A program made the position numbers and the translations under genes. From Macrolepiota albuminosa (lineage: Eukaryota; Basidiomycota; Agaricomycetes; Agaricales; Agaricaceae), in contig JAMWFC010000117.1 in the NCBI GenBank assembly GCA_027475525.1, forward strand, positions 3,210,183 through 3,274,182: a DNA stretch of 64,000 nucleotides, written 5' to 3'. This document shows, piece by piece, positions 1 to 10,758 of the stretch. A model generated the notes under the pieces. The model made no database searches and was not told the origin of the DNA. It worked only from the letters and a program-made list of their open reading frames with translations. Positions within the stretch are counted from its first letter, which is position 1; the number at the start of each line of letters is the position of its first letter.

Positions 1-9
1 CTGGATTCA

Positions 10-2556
10 TCAACGCAGTACGCCAATTTGAAAGCCTAGACTGCTTGAGCGTTCAGTTCCATTATCCCATTCCTCAAGAGGGTTTGCATCCTCTTCTGTA
101 GTCTCACAGGAGATACAATATTCATGTTGTCCGTCGAGCACGTTCTGGAGTTTCTCTTTCTCGAGTTTCAAAGATAATTCGTCAGCTTTCATTTCAGCAC
201 GATCGAAGTCTATAATGCATGGTTCTCCGTTGCTTTTGATCGTGAGATTTTCTAGCCGCAGATCGCCATTTCAGCACGATCGAAGTCTATAATGCATGGT
301 TCTCCGTTGCTTTTGATCGTGAGATTTTCTAGCCGCAGATCGCGGTGGCGGACACCAGCCTCATGGATGGACTCCAGAGCATCCAGATAAGCAGACCTGC
401 GAAGTGGATCATTGTTCTTAAAATCCCAAAGCAACAGACAAGACTAGTACTTACTTCTCAGACTCTGAAATCACGAATTGACGTCGTCGACTCTTGACAG
501 GAAGTCTGCAGTCCCAAAGGGTTAATCCAGCATGCTCCATAACAAGCACCAGAGCCTCGGTTTCAATGTCTTCAAATAGACCAAACACAAGCGGAATTCC
601 TCTAGCATTGGCAGACATTAAGCAGGAATAAACATCAAATTCATGCCGCAGTCTCTTCTTCTGAACAGCAGCGAATGCAAATTTCACGACAACATCGGGA
701 AAAGATACAGCTTCTTCATTTGTATCAAGAAAATCGATCGTGGCAGCATGTGTATCCCCTGTTGAGCCACGAGCTATTTCTGAGGTAATAGTGATGCGAA
801 AATATTCATGAGGCTGATATTTTTCTTGCGTCATAACCTTGTCCGAGTCTGAGACACGTAAAAACGAAGATGGAGCTGGTGAGTTATAGGGGCCGTGCTG
901 TATACGGAGCAAGGCCAGGTTACGATCAGCGATACCATTAAATACAGCCTTTGTCAGACGGGATCCTTGAGACAGAGAACATTCGAAAAAGGTGTGAGCA
1001 TACCTTCAGACCTTGTTCATAATCTAGCTTCCGCGCTTCCTCCAAGGAAACACTCAGTCTGGTTTTCGGACGCTTGATGTTATCAGATACCAAGGCTGCT
1101 CCTTTACGCTTCGCAGATTTTGACTTGGCTTCCTGTGCGATAAGTTGGCGAGTTCTATCACGTATGTCATCGATAATAGATATGAAAAGCCCTAGATGAA
1201 TACGAGCATATGCAGGGTCCTTGCAGTGTGTGATATCAATGAGGTCGGACAAGATGAGTGTTTGACTGGATCGATGTCGGAACGCGATTCGCTCGAAAGT
1301 CCCGCAGTGGAAAACGATGAAAGAAGAATCCCTTTCAGCGGCTCTTGACCATGCCTAGACATACGAACGGTTAGTATAGCAGTAGATAAAGCTAGGACCA
1401 ATCATCACGTGTTGGATTAAAGAGATGGCCATATCTTCGTCAATAGCAGCCAGGTCCCGTTTCCGAGTGGAAATTGTGACAGTGGGCCAAAGTAATTTTG
1501 ATTCAATCATTGAAGGAGAAGTCGTCTGCCTTGACCTCTTTGTTGTTTCCTTCAAGGACTGTTCGAATTTGGCTCCGGTAAACGGTCGAAGACTCCTTCG
1601 AAGGAATCGCGTATCACCTGTGGGAGGTGCAGGAACAGCGTCTATTTCTGGTACAGATGTCGAGACCCAAGATGATAAAGTGGTTCCCCATGCAGTGTTA
1701 ATAGCGTCTGGCGACGCAGCAAGGGGTATATTGATGGGTGTCCATTGCTTAACGATTGTCAAGGGAGTGACCTCAGGAAACTTTTCCATGGAAAAAAGCC
1801 GATCTAGACTTTTCAACGCATCTTCAGCTTCACGACAGGCAAAAAACATCTGCCAAACCGCTCCATGGAAAAAAGCCGATCTAGACTTTTCAACGCATCT
1901 TCAGCTTCACGACAGGCAAAAAACATCTGCCAAACCGCCATCCGCGTGAATCTTCTTTTCATCTCTTCAAGAAGTCTCCGATCATCGTTACTTAAAACCG
2001 TCCACGCTTCTTTGTCGACCATGGTATATTCTTTGCCAGGTATCGGTTCATACGAGTCGAGAATTTCTGGTACGTAGTCCTCAATCATATCGTGGTACTT
2101 CTGATGTGGAGAGACGACTCTGACGGTCATATGGACAGCTGTACTCCACTGTATGGCGGTAGGATGGAGTATTAGCATGGATGCGATTTCGCAAGCAAAG
2201 GGTGAAATTGAGGCACGATATCTTTCGCCGATGTCATTAGCATCCTCGGCAGGACTTCGGCGGATGAAATGTCTGAAACTCTGTGGGTCTGGAAAACACT
2301 TTTTGACCGAAGGCAAACCGACTCCATCTTTCGCAATCTTCTGTAAGGCAATGCCTATGGATTGTGATAAGTCAGAAAGAAACGAAGGAATATATTTGAC
2401 GTTTTTGAGTGCAAGTCGTCTATCGAGGTGGCAATCGTAGAATGAGAGAGGGTGCGTTAATTTGGGGCAAGGTGATTTCTCTTCGACGTCGGGTGCATAG
2501 GGGTTGAAATTCAAGGCAGATTGAAAAGCGTCATACATGCATTCATGATCGCGCAT
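10..2556 (-). CDS. Protein kinase-like protein, copy 1 (multi-exon)
   Basis: Agaricomycete-type protein-kinase-like gene of roughly 700 residues with a long N-terminal region (about 2556-913) and a C-terminal kinase-like domain (about 912-10). Visible motifs are a glycine-rich loop (ARGSTGDTHAA), a VVKF strand that would hold the ATP-binding lysine, a catalytic-loop HRDLRLEN, and IDFDRAE where active kinases have DFG. The DFD form and the short C-lobe make catalysis uncertain. Exons seem to join through short introns: one of 54 nt with branch CTAAC near 1362-1416, one near 1005-915, and one ending at about 395. Two exact 77-bp tandem duplications (190-343, 1785-1938) break the frame; with either copy ignored the frame is continuous, so the gene is probably intact. 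The start at 2556 is the first Met before the region conserved with copy 2. Substrate unknown. Confidence 0.7.
190..343. repeat. 77-bp exact tandem duplication #1
   Basis: Two adjacent 77-bp copies in the catalytic-loop exon of kinase copy 1. It duplicates the HRDLRLEN-to-DFD segment and shifts the frame; probable assembly join. Confidence 0.95.
1785..1938. repeat. 77-bp exact tandem duplication #2
   Basis: Two adjacent 77-bp copies in the long exon of kinase copy 1. The homologous stretch of kinase copy 2 (about 8590-8670) has only one copy, which supports an artefact or a copy-specific event. Confidence 0.95.
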
Positions 2557-3211
2557 TGTTGATAGACTGAAAAAAAGGCTGAGTTGAGAAGTGGACGTGG
2601 GAGAGTTGAGTAGTACGAGAAATGCGATAAAGGTTGGGGGAAGAACTTCGTCTCGTGCGCAAAAGCAGCTGCGGTGGGAGCGGCGCAGGGGTGGGTGGGC
2701 CTTCGCTTGCTCTCCATGTTAAGGCATGCTCAGCGTCGTTAGGAATGTCGGAAATAGACAAGACTCACATGGGTGGGAGGGTGGACTAGAGCCACTAAAA
2801 TGTTTAGGGCCGGGTGTGAGGGGTGAGACGGGTTGAGTGTCTCATCTTTATACTCATGCCAGTATACTGCCCAAAAAGGAATGTGAGTCAAGCCGCCCTA
2901 TCTCACGCTGGGCTAGCCGGCAAGCACGTCGCCTCAGCTTACAATAAGGCTGAGTAGTATGAGAAAATGCGATAAAGGTTGGGGGAAGAACTTCGTCTCG
3001 TGCGCAGGAGCGGCGGTGTAACGTTTTGCCTAAAATGGAACACGTCGGAAAAGGTACAGCCTGTGACCGCAGCGTGATGTTACGGTGAGGTCACACTCGA
3101 GGGTAAGAGTCTTCGCGCAATAGGGAACGGGTGTAAGCTCTGTTGGGATGTGACGGTGTGATGGGTACCACTCACCATTGTCAGGGGCCAAGAGGGCCAC
3201 CACCAGTTGCT
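2557..3211. other. Kinase copy 1 upstream region with a dispersed 56-bp direct repeat
   Basis: No convincing gene. A 56-bp block at 2606-2661 recurs at 2951-3006 with a few differences, in the same orientation and again followed by a GGAGCGGCG stretch. This suggests a local promoter duplication upstream of the minus-strand kinase gene. The region ends where truncated LTR sequence begins. Confidence 0.6.
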
Positions 3212-3532
3212 TGCACTTATGGCAGGCATCATGCAGCTCAGTTATTGCTAAGTCTCTAGTTTCCTTCCCACATCCTCTTGCCGCACTTATTTGTATACAC
3301 CTTTTACCTCTTTTAGGTGCATTTTGTCTTTAGCACACCTTCCTCGCTGCACACCCTTGCCAACTACCATTGCCAACCTTCACCAAATCTTGCTGTTCAA
3401 CTCATTTTCCAACTTGTTCTCTGGGAACTGCCTAGGACTCCCTCAATCCAATCTTAGCATGCCCAATGCATTATTATACAGGTCAGTAGCCATAAACTGT
3501 ATCTGCTACTAATCTACTTTTGGGCATCATCA
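3212..3532 (+). repeat. Truncated family-A' LTR (3' third only)
   Basis: Aligns with the 3' part of the solo LTR that ends at 56706: a shared stretch near GCACTTATGGCAGGCAT, the CTGGGAACTGCC motif, and the same terminus GGGCATCATCA. The 5' two thirds are missing, and many CpG sites of the better preserved LTRs are TpG or CpA here, so the copy is old. Confidence 0.75.
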
Positions 3533-5433
3533 ACATTGCCATCATTAAAAGGAACCTCTCATAGTGGATGTGGCTATTTCAAATTCTAAAGAAAGAGTGA
3601 CTACTACTTTGTCTGAATACTGCAAGCTATCGGTTATGTCTATAGATCAAAGTTGGACTTCTTGCACTGTACATGTTGTCATCACATTGAATTTGTGTTT
3701 CCCTGTAATACTTGGCTTGCCTTTTTTGAAAGTAAATAAGATTGTGGTTGATGTAGATAAATAGATAGTTATAGACAAATCCTGTAATTATAATCTCTTG
3801 AATCCAGAGGTTGTAAAGAAAATACTGTCATGACCTTTTGTGCCTATGTGCAAGAAATTTGAGGAGATGTTATGACAATGGAAGGACTTAGTGAAGGAGT
3901 TGAAGTTTGTCTGTGCCATGAGACTAGAATGAATGGAACATCTAGGCCTTTTTGAAAGTGTAGCTGAAGTCAATGTGGTAGCGGTAGTGCATAAACAGAT
4001 CAAACAGCTGGCAAATCAAGAAACATTGTTAGCCTTTGACTTACAGATGAAAGAAAGGTTTAAAGATGTTTTTGAGCCAGTTGTAAATACCCAAGAATTA
4101 TCTCAGGATGTCTTAGCAGAGATTTGTCTGAAAGATGCGAACCATTGTATAAAAACACGGTCTTATCAGTGTCCTCAAAAATATAAGGAAGCATGGAAGA
4201 TACTGATTGATGATCATTTACAAGCAGGCTGTATTCATTCTTCCTGATCATCATTTGCTTCTCCAGCATTCTTTATTCCCAAGGCAGATCCTATAGCATT
4301 GCAAAAATGGGTAAATAACTACCAGGATTTAAATGCAGCAATGATTCTGGATAACCACCCGATTCCACGGATTGAAGATATATTGCATGACTGTGTAAAA
4401 AGAAAGATTTTTGCAGTCTTGGATTTAACAAACACATTTTTCCAAACTCCTATGCATCCTGACCATGTTCATCTGACCATGGTGTCTATGCCATATGGAC
4501 TGTACAAATGGTTAGTGATGTCCATGGGATCATGCAATGTGCCGGCTATTCAGCAATGACAAGTAACAGAAGCACTGCAAAAGTACATTGGTGTGATTCG
4601 CCATGTCTACCTGGATGACATTGTGATATGGTCGGAAACAATGAAAAAATATCATGAGAATGTGTGGAAAGTATTGGAGGCACTTAGAGCAGCTTGGATG
4701 TTTGTCAATCTGAAGAAATCACACTTATATCAAATGAGCATTGACTTTTTAGATCATCACATTTCTGCAGATAGAACAGAAGCTGACTGTAAAAAGGTCA
4801 ATCACATTTTGGCTTGGCCAATGCCCAAGTTAGCAAAAGAAGTAAAATTGTTTTTGGATTTGGTGAGATACATTGCAACGTTTTTGCTGGGACTAGCAGA
4901 TCATACTGGGGTATTGCATACATTGACTACCCACAAATGTGACCTCAAATTTCCAATGTGGACAAGGAAACACCAGGTTGCCTTTGATGCTGTAAAAGCT
5001 TTAGTCATTGGATATGATTGTCTCACCACAATTGATCATAAAGATACATCAAAGACTATTTTTGTGACTATGGATGCTAGTGATTTTTGTTTGGATGGGG
5101 TATTGTCATTTGGGGAATCATGGGAAACAGCGCAACCTGTTGCCTTGAAAGTCAAACTTTCAAAGGTGCAGAGCTCAATTATTCAGTCCATGAAAAAAAA
5201 CTTTTGGCAATTGTTTGCACATTAAAAAAATGGCAAGCCAATCTTTTTGGTACTAAGTTTGTGATATTGATGGATCATAAAACGTTGTTGAATTTTCAAC
5301 ATCAGCATGGATTTGTCAAGATGACAAGCACGTTGTATGGAATTTTTGTCTCAATTTGATTGTAAAATGGTCTATGTACAAGGGGAAGATAATTCAGTAG
5401 CAGATGCCTTATCCTGGCTTCCATACAATTTCC

Positions 5434-5587
5434 CTGACTCTGGACAACCTGTCAGCACAGCACAAACCTTGTTAGAGACAATGAACGATGATGACCTCAT
5501 ATCAGACTGTCTGACTCTGGACAACCTGTCAGCACAGCACAAACCTTGTTAGAGACAATGAACGATGATGACCTCATATCAGACTGT
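5434..5587. repeat. 77-bp exact tandem duplication #3
   Basis: Adjacent 77-bp copies just after the RNase H region of the chromovirus. Confidence 0.95.
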
Positions 5588-6532
5588 ATTGGAGCAATAT
5601 TCCCTGTCAGCATGACTTTGCTGTTTCAAGCAGCATTTGCATTAGCACATGTTGAAGAAACCAGTGTCTCTGTGTGTGCAATGTTACCCCACTTATCAGT
5701 TGAAATGGACAAGTCATTTTTAAAACAATTGAAAGATGGATATAAAATAGATCCATGGTGTCAAAAGCTGATGTCGAGCGCAAGAGGAATGACATCTCTC
5801 ATAAATCGTGATAGACTGTGGTTTTGCAGTTCATGACTTCTTGTCCCATGGGTAGGGGATATTTGCAAAAAGATTTTTAGATGGGCTTATGATGCTTTGG
5901 GTCATTTTGAATTCGACAAAGCATATGAGGCCTTGCACTGGGCATATTATTGGCCACAAATGAGACAGGACCTTGAATTCAGATACATATCCACATGTCC
6001 AGAATGCCAACGGTATAAATCTCCAACTAACATTCTGATGGGACCATTACACCCTTTACCAGTGCCAGATGGAAGAGGGGAATCGGTAGCAATGGACTTC
6101 ATGGGGCCATTACCAGAAGATGAGGGATGTAATTGCATTCTAACTATGACAGACCACCAACACAGACTGACCTCACAGCTCCACAATTGGCCAAACTGTT
6201 CTTTGAACATTAGTATTGCAAGAATGGTTTGCCATCTGATATTGTTTGTGACCATAACCATCTTTTCATGTCTTGTTTCTGGAAACATTTGACAAAATTG
6301 ATTGGGGTAAAGGTCAATATGTCTATGACTTACCATCCTCAGATGGATGGTGCAAGTGAGCACTCAAATAAAACTGTAGTCCAGGCTTTGCATTTCCATG
6401 TTGATTGAAGTCAGAAGGGATGGGTGCAAGCCTTACGTTGTGTTTGTTTTGATATTATGAATACCATAAATAAGTCCACAGGTTACTCACTGTAGGGTAA
6501 TACCACTGTTGTTACCTGTTATGGAGGAATTG

Positions 6533-6686
6533 CTCACAGAGAAGGAAGTGGCGAGAAAGGTCATTGAGAGGCTGGCACAAGACACAGCAACAGGACAGGA
6601 CAATATGTTCTCACAGAGAAGGAAGTGGCGAGAAAGGTCATTGAGAGGCTGGCACAAGACACAGCAACAGGACAGGACAATATGTT
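6533..6686. repeat. 77-bp exact tandem duplication #4
   Basis: Adjacent 77-bp copies between the integrase core and the chromodomain of the chromovirus. Confidence 0.95.
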
Positions 6687-7356
6687 ACAAGCAAAGATAC
6701 AACAAGCAGTGCAGGCTAATAAATCTCGCTCTGATGATTGCAAGTTTCAAGTTGGCGACAGGGTGCTTGTGTGTACTAAGGATATGTGGTGGATATTCAA
6801 GAAACATGATCAGAAGCAGGCTGCAAAATTAATGCCTTGGTATAATGACCCATTTGTGGTCACAGACGTACATGCTGAGTCCTCAAATGTCACTGTGTTC
6901 TGCCCCAATGCGCCAGATGCCTATAGACAGTATCACACCTCAAAACTTTTGTTCTTCAATGAAAATGATGCTCAATTGTTTCCATCTTGCGAATTTGAAG
7001 AACCAGGCCCAATGTTTGCACCTGACACAGGTATTGAAGAACATTATATGGAGAAAATTGTCGACACATGGAAACATGGGCAGGGGTGGCAATATCTCGT
7101 TTGTTTCCAAGGATATGGACCCAAACATGACAAATGGAAATCCGGGCAAGAGCTCGCGAATAATCAAGCTCTCGATGTGTGGATGGCAGGGGAAGGCAAG
7201 GAATCTAACTGATGTATATTCTCTTTCGCCATGTCCCTGCCACCAGTAGCTTTTCCCAGAAGGGTTTTTGACACACCCGTGTGAGCAGTTTGTTTTTTCA
7301 TACTAACATTTCACCCATACCTTTTCATGTTCTTGTCACACCGGAAGTTTTTTTTT

Positions 7357-7369
7357 GGATGGGGAGGGG
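7357..7369 (+). promoter_or_regulatory. Polypurine tract of the chromovirus
   Basis: A G/A-only run directly abuts the TGTAATCC start of the 3' LTR, the expected position of the plus-strand DNA primer. Confidence 0.7.
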
Positions 7370-7627
7370 TGTAATCCCACGATTACGACCACCTGATTAT
7401 TTATACAAGTTTAACTTACTTTACTTCCGCTTACACTTTACATCCGTCAGTCGGCACTCGGAAGGGGAGCCTTCTGGATCCGGACGCTCATCATCTCACT
7501 CCTGTTATCTCTCTCTCTCTCTCTAGCTACGTACGTTGCTTACCGCTAGGAATATAGCGCGGTTCTATCGTCTGGCTGTGTCAGTTCTCTTAAGTGAGGA
7601 CTACGTCCTACAATTGATTATGTAACA
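7370..7627 (+). repeat. Chromovirus 3' LTR (258 bp)
   Basis: Begins TGTAATCC after a polypurine tract and ends ATTATGTAACA, with TG...CA termini and a TATTTATACAAG TATA-like box. Contains a CT microsatellite (about 7505-7525). Kinase-copy-2 homology starts just after it, so this insertion removed the kinase 3' half. No matching 5' LTR is present: the left side carries an unrelated, longer LTR fragment. Confidence 0.75.
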
Positions 7628-7633
7628 AATGGT

Positions 7634-9357
7634 CCACATATTTTTCTTGCGACATAACCTTTTCCGAGTCTGAGACACGTAACAACGAAGATGGGGCTGG
7701 TGAGTTATAGGGGCCGTGCTGTATACGGAGCAAGGCCAGGTCACGGTTAATGATACCATTAAATACAGCCTTTGTCAAATGGGATCCTTGAGACGGAGAA
7801 CATGCGAAAAAGATGTGAGCATACCTTCAGACCTTGTTTATAATCTAGCTTCCGCGCTTCCTCCAAGGAAACACTCAGTCTAGTCTTCAGACGCTTGATG
7901 TTATCAGATACCATGCTCCTTTACGCTTCGCAGGTTTTGAATTGGCTTCCTGTGCGATAAGTTGGCGAGTTCTATCACGTATGTCATCGATAATAGATAT
8001 GAAAAGCCCTAGATGAATACGAGCATATGCAGGGTCCTTGCAGTGTGTGATATCAATGAGGTCGGACAAGATGAGTGTTTGACTGGATCGATGTCGGAAC
8101 GCAATTCGCTCGAAAGTCCCGCAGTGGAAAAGAATCCCTTTCAACGGCTCTTGACCATGCCTAGACATACGAGCGGTTAGTATAGCAGTAGATAAAGCTA
8201 GGACCAATCATCACGTGTTGGATTAAAGAGATGGCCATATCTTCGTCAATAGCAGCCAGGTCCCGTTTCCGAGTGGAAATTGTGACAGTGGGCCAAAGTA
8301 ATTTTGATTCGATCATTGAAGGAGAAGTCGTCTGCCTTGACCTCTTTGTTGTTTCCTTCAAGGACTGTTCGAATTTGGCTCCGGTAAGCGGTCGAAGACT
8401 CCTTCGAAGGAATCGCGTATCACCTGTGGGAGGTGCAGGAACAGCGTCTATTTCTGGTACAGATGTCGAGACCCAAGATGATAAAGTGGTTCCCCATGCA
8501 GTGTTAATAGCGTCTGGCGACGCAGCAAGGGGTATATTTATGGGTGTCCATTGCTTAACGATTGTCAAGGGAGTGACCTCAGGAAACTTTTCCATGGAAA
8601 AAAGCCGATCTAGACATTTCAACGCATCTTCAGCTTCACGACAGGCAAAAAACATCTGCCAAACCGCCATCCGCGTGAATCTTCTTCTCATCTCTTCAAG
8701 AAGTCTCCGATCATCGTCACTTAAAACCGCCCACGCTTCTTTGTCGACCCATGGTATATTCTTTGCCAGGTATCGGTTCATACGAGTCGAGGATTTCTGG
8801 TACGTAGTCCTCAATCATATCGTGGTACTTCTGATGTGGAGAGACGACTCTGACGGTCATATGGACAGCTGTACTCCACTGTGTGGCGTTAGGATGGAGT
8901 ATTAGCATGGATGCAAGTTCGCAAGCAAAGGGTGAAATTGAGGCACGATATCTTCTGCCGATGTCATTAGCATCCTCGGCAGGACTTCGGGGGATGAAAT
9001 GTCTGAGACTCTGTGGGTCTGGAAAACGCTTTTCGACCGAAACCGAAGGCAAACCGCTTCCATCTTTCGCAATCTTCTGCAAGGCAATGCCTATGGATTG
9101 TGATAAGTCAGAAAGAAACGAAGGAATATATTCGAATTTTTGAGTGCAAGTCGTCTATCGAGGTGGCAATCGTAGAATGAGAGAGGGTGCGTTAATTTGG
9201 GGCAAGGTGATTTCTCTTCGACGTCGGGTGCATAGGGGTTGAAATTCAAGGCAGACTGAAAAGCGGCATACATGCGTTCCCTGTGTTCCATGCGTTCCAT
9301 GCGTTCATGATCAAGGGGTTTTCGCATTACGTTGATAGAACTGAAAGGAAAGCGCAA
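7634..9357 (-). pseudogene. Protein kinase-like gene, copy 2 (truncated)
   Basis: Close homologue of the gene at 10-2556, same orientation, a few percent diverged. It keeps the N-terminal region but lacks the kinase domain, because homology ends at the LTR at about 7634. Lesions relative to copy 1 are a 1-nt loss near 9135, a 1-nt gain near 8748 (GACCCATGG against GACCATGG), an 11-nt loss near 8130 and a 4-nt loss near 7914. The N-terminus has a small GCGTTCCAT repeat expansion (residues like ERMERMEHRERM) where copy 1 has only HECM. Regarded as a pseudogene. Confidence 0.8.
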
Positions 9358-9921
9358 GCGATGTAGCCCAGCGTGCTGCGGTGACTAGTCAACCGCTTCT
9401 GGTCACGCCAGGTCACACATCCAAATACGCAATCCTTTCATCCCGTACCTGCGCCACGATCAAATGCATTTGATCAATGTCTATGTAGGCGATACGACCC
9501 TTGCTCAATCAACCTTTACGCGTCGCGTCGCGTCCCTCGACATTGCTTTGTCGCGTTGTCGACAACGGCCCCATTGTTTCTTTGGCATTCAAATTTTGTA
9601 TATAATCTAGCTACTGCATCTCTACAATCTCGCCCTGCTTCCTTCTCCACACTGACATAGAGCTCGTCAGTCCCCTGGACTGGGCCTTTTTTTTTCTCCC
9701 ACACATCGTATCCACTTACCCCTCTCATCAATTTTTTTTCTTACTCTACATAGCACTCGTCTTATAATTTACTCCCCGTGCCGGCTTGAGTGCGGTTTCC
9801 CTCTCGGGATCCGTGCGAGAGAGCTAGGGTGACCAAATAGATTCTATTTGTCTGCAAACTACTGGGAACCTACGGATTAGGCATCGTGTCACAGGAAAGC
9901 TCTGCCTCTTCACTCCTCTCC
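9358..9921. other. Intergenic region
   Basis: No gene supported. A TATATAATC box lies at about 9599-9607, followed by pyrimidine-rich stretches like those near fungal transcription starts, but no plus-strand ORF follows convincingly. The minus-strand 71-codon frame at 9516-9731 shows no recognisable feature. Confidence 0.5.
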
Positions 9922-10655
9922 TTATTCCTCCTCCTTTTCACCGACTTCGCAACGGAAGCCGACATAGATTAACCGGATATTTGTGATGCTGATGATTGAG
10001 ACGAATACAAAGCTTCGCTCCCAGGTGAAAGCGAATCTGTCGTTGCCTAGTATAAGCCATGCGACTCCTGCCGATATGAGGTATCCGTTCATCTGCTTCT
10101 ACATCCTGAGAAGCATTACTTCCATGCAGAGTCAATGGTAAGCTCCTTGATGCACTGATACCTGTTCATAGTGAATATCATTCGCGAGGGCTCACGCTCT
10201 GCAGGTAAGATCACAAGCCATGGCCTGCGGCCTGCTTCCAGAAATAGCTTGTATATTACATTCTGTATCCTGATTAGTATACGAACATGCTTTCATGTTT
10301 GCACTCACCTTCTTGACTATAAATTGTTGTTTTGACAAGTCGATAATTTTATCACAATTTAATCCGGACCGTAAGTACCATGTGTCGGGGATCTCATTCC
10401 GTAAAATAATACTTTCTGCGCGGTCTTGTCCATCTCGAATTGCAGAAACATGTAGCCCAGTATGCAACTGGAAATATGAGTATCGAGTATCATTGACGAG
10501 GAAAAACATCGGACAAATAAAGTGTCTGAGTGAGTCGATCCCTCATACCGATAGCTTATATTATACGAGTTTACATCTACAAATTAAAACATACTTGATT
10601 GGGTCGCAGACGCTCACTGCCTGTGTCTCCGTCACGGTAAAAATCGATCAATGAT
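9922..10655 (-). CDS. Possible multi-exon small membrane protein, unknown
   Basis: Not recognised. The last exon is convincing: minus-strand reading from about 10098 to the stop at 9922 gives MNGYLISAGVAWLILG, then a charged stretch and a second hydrophobic segment (SFVFVSIISITNIRLIYVGF), ending in an acidic GEKEEE tail. An upstream exon (about 10509-10310, containing RYSYFQLHTGLHVSAIRDG) ends in KK followed by a GTGAGT donor. Middle exons (10200-10100) are unresolved. Gene structure and start are inference; only two hydrophobic helices are clear. Confidence 0.4.
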
Positions 10656-10758
10656 TACAACGATGCTGCTGAGACATAAAACCCTTCTGACCACGCTCCT
10701 TAACGATCTTCCGCCACACACTACCAATGACGATATATAGTTAGATGACAGTTTCAAC

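Larger units (their letters stand above)
3533..7212 (+). pseudogene. Decayed Ty3/gypsy chromovirus pol (PR-RT-RNaseH-IN-chromodomain)
   Basis: Degenerate polyprotein in pieces. In order: end of an aspartic protease (ILGLPFL, about 3564-3764); reverse transcriptase (about 4140-4780) with LDLTNTFFQ and the catalytic YLDDI at about 4606-4620; RNase H (about 5065-5440) with TMDASDF and a terminal DNSVADALSWLP; integrase zinc-binding end (CPECQRYKSP) and core start (AMDFMGPLP, about 6000-6110); then a C-terminal chromodomain (about 7040-7190; YMEKIVDTWK, WQYLVCFQGYGP, DKWKSG). The chromodomain places it in the Chromoviridae branch of Ty3/gypsy. No gag is seen. Several stops and frameshifts, plus duplications at 5434 and 6533, make it non-functional. 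The sequence is CpG-poor. Confidence 0.88.

Noticed and set aside
8231..8905. Plus-strand 224-codon open frame
   Set aside because: It is the antisense shadow of the kinase copy 2 exon. The same shadow occurs opposite copy 1 (1425-1949), and the minus strand has the conserved, spliced protein.
9776..9835. tRNA-like cloverleaf
   Set aside because: No consistent T-arm with GTTCRANNC and no seven-base acceptor pairing could be made.
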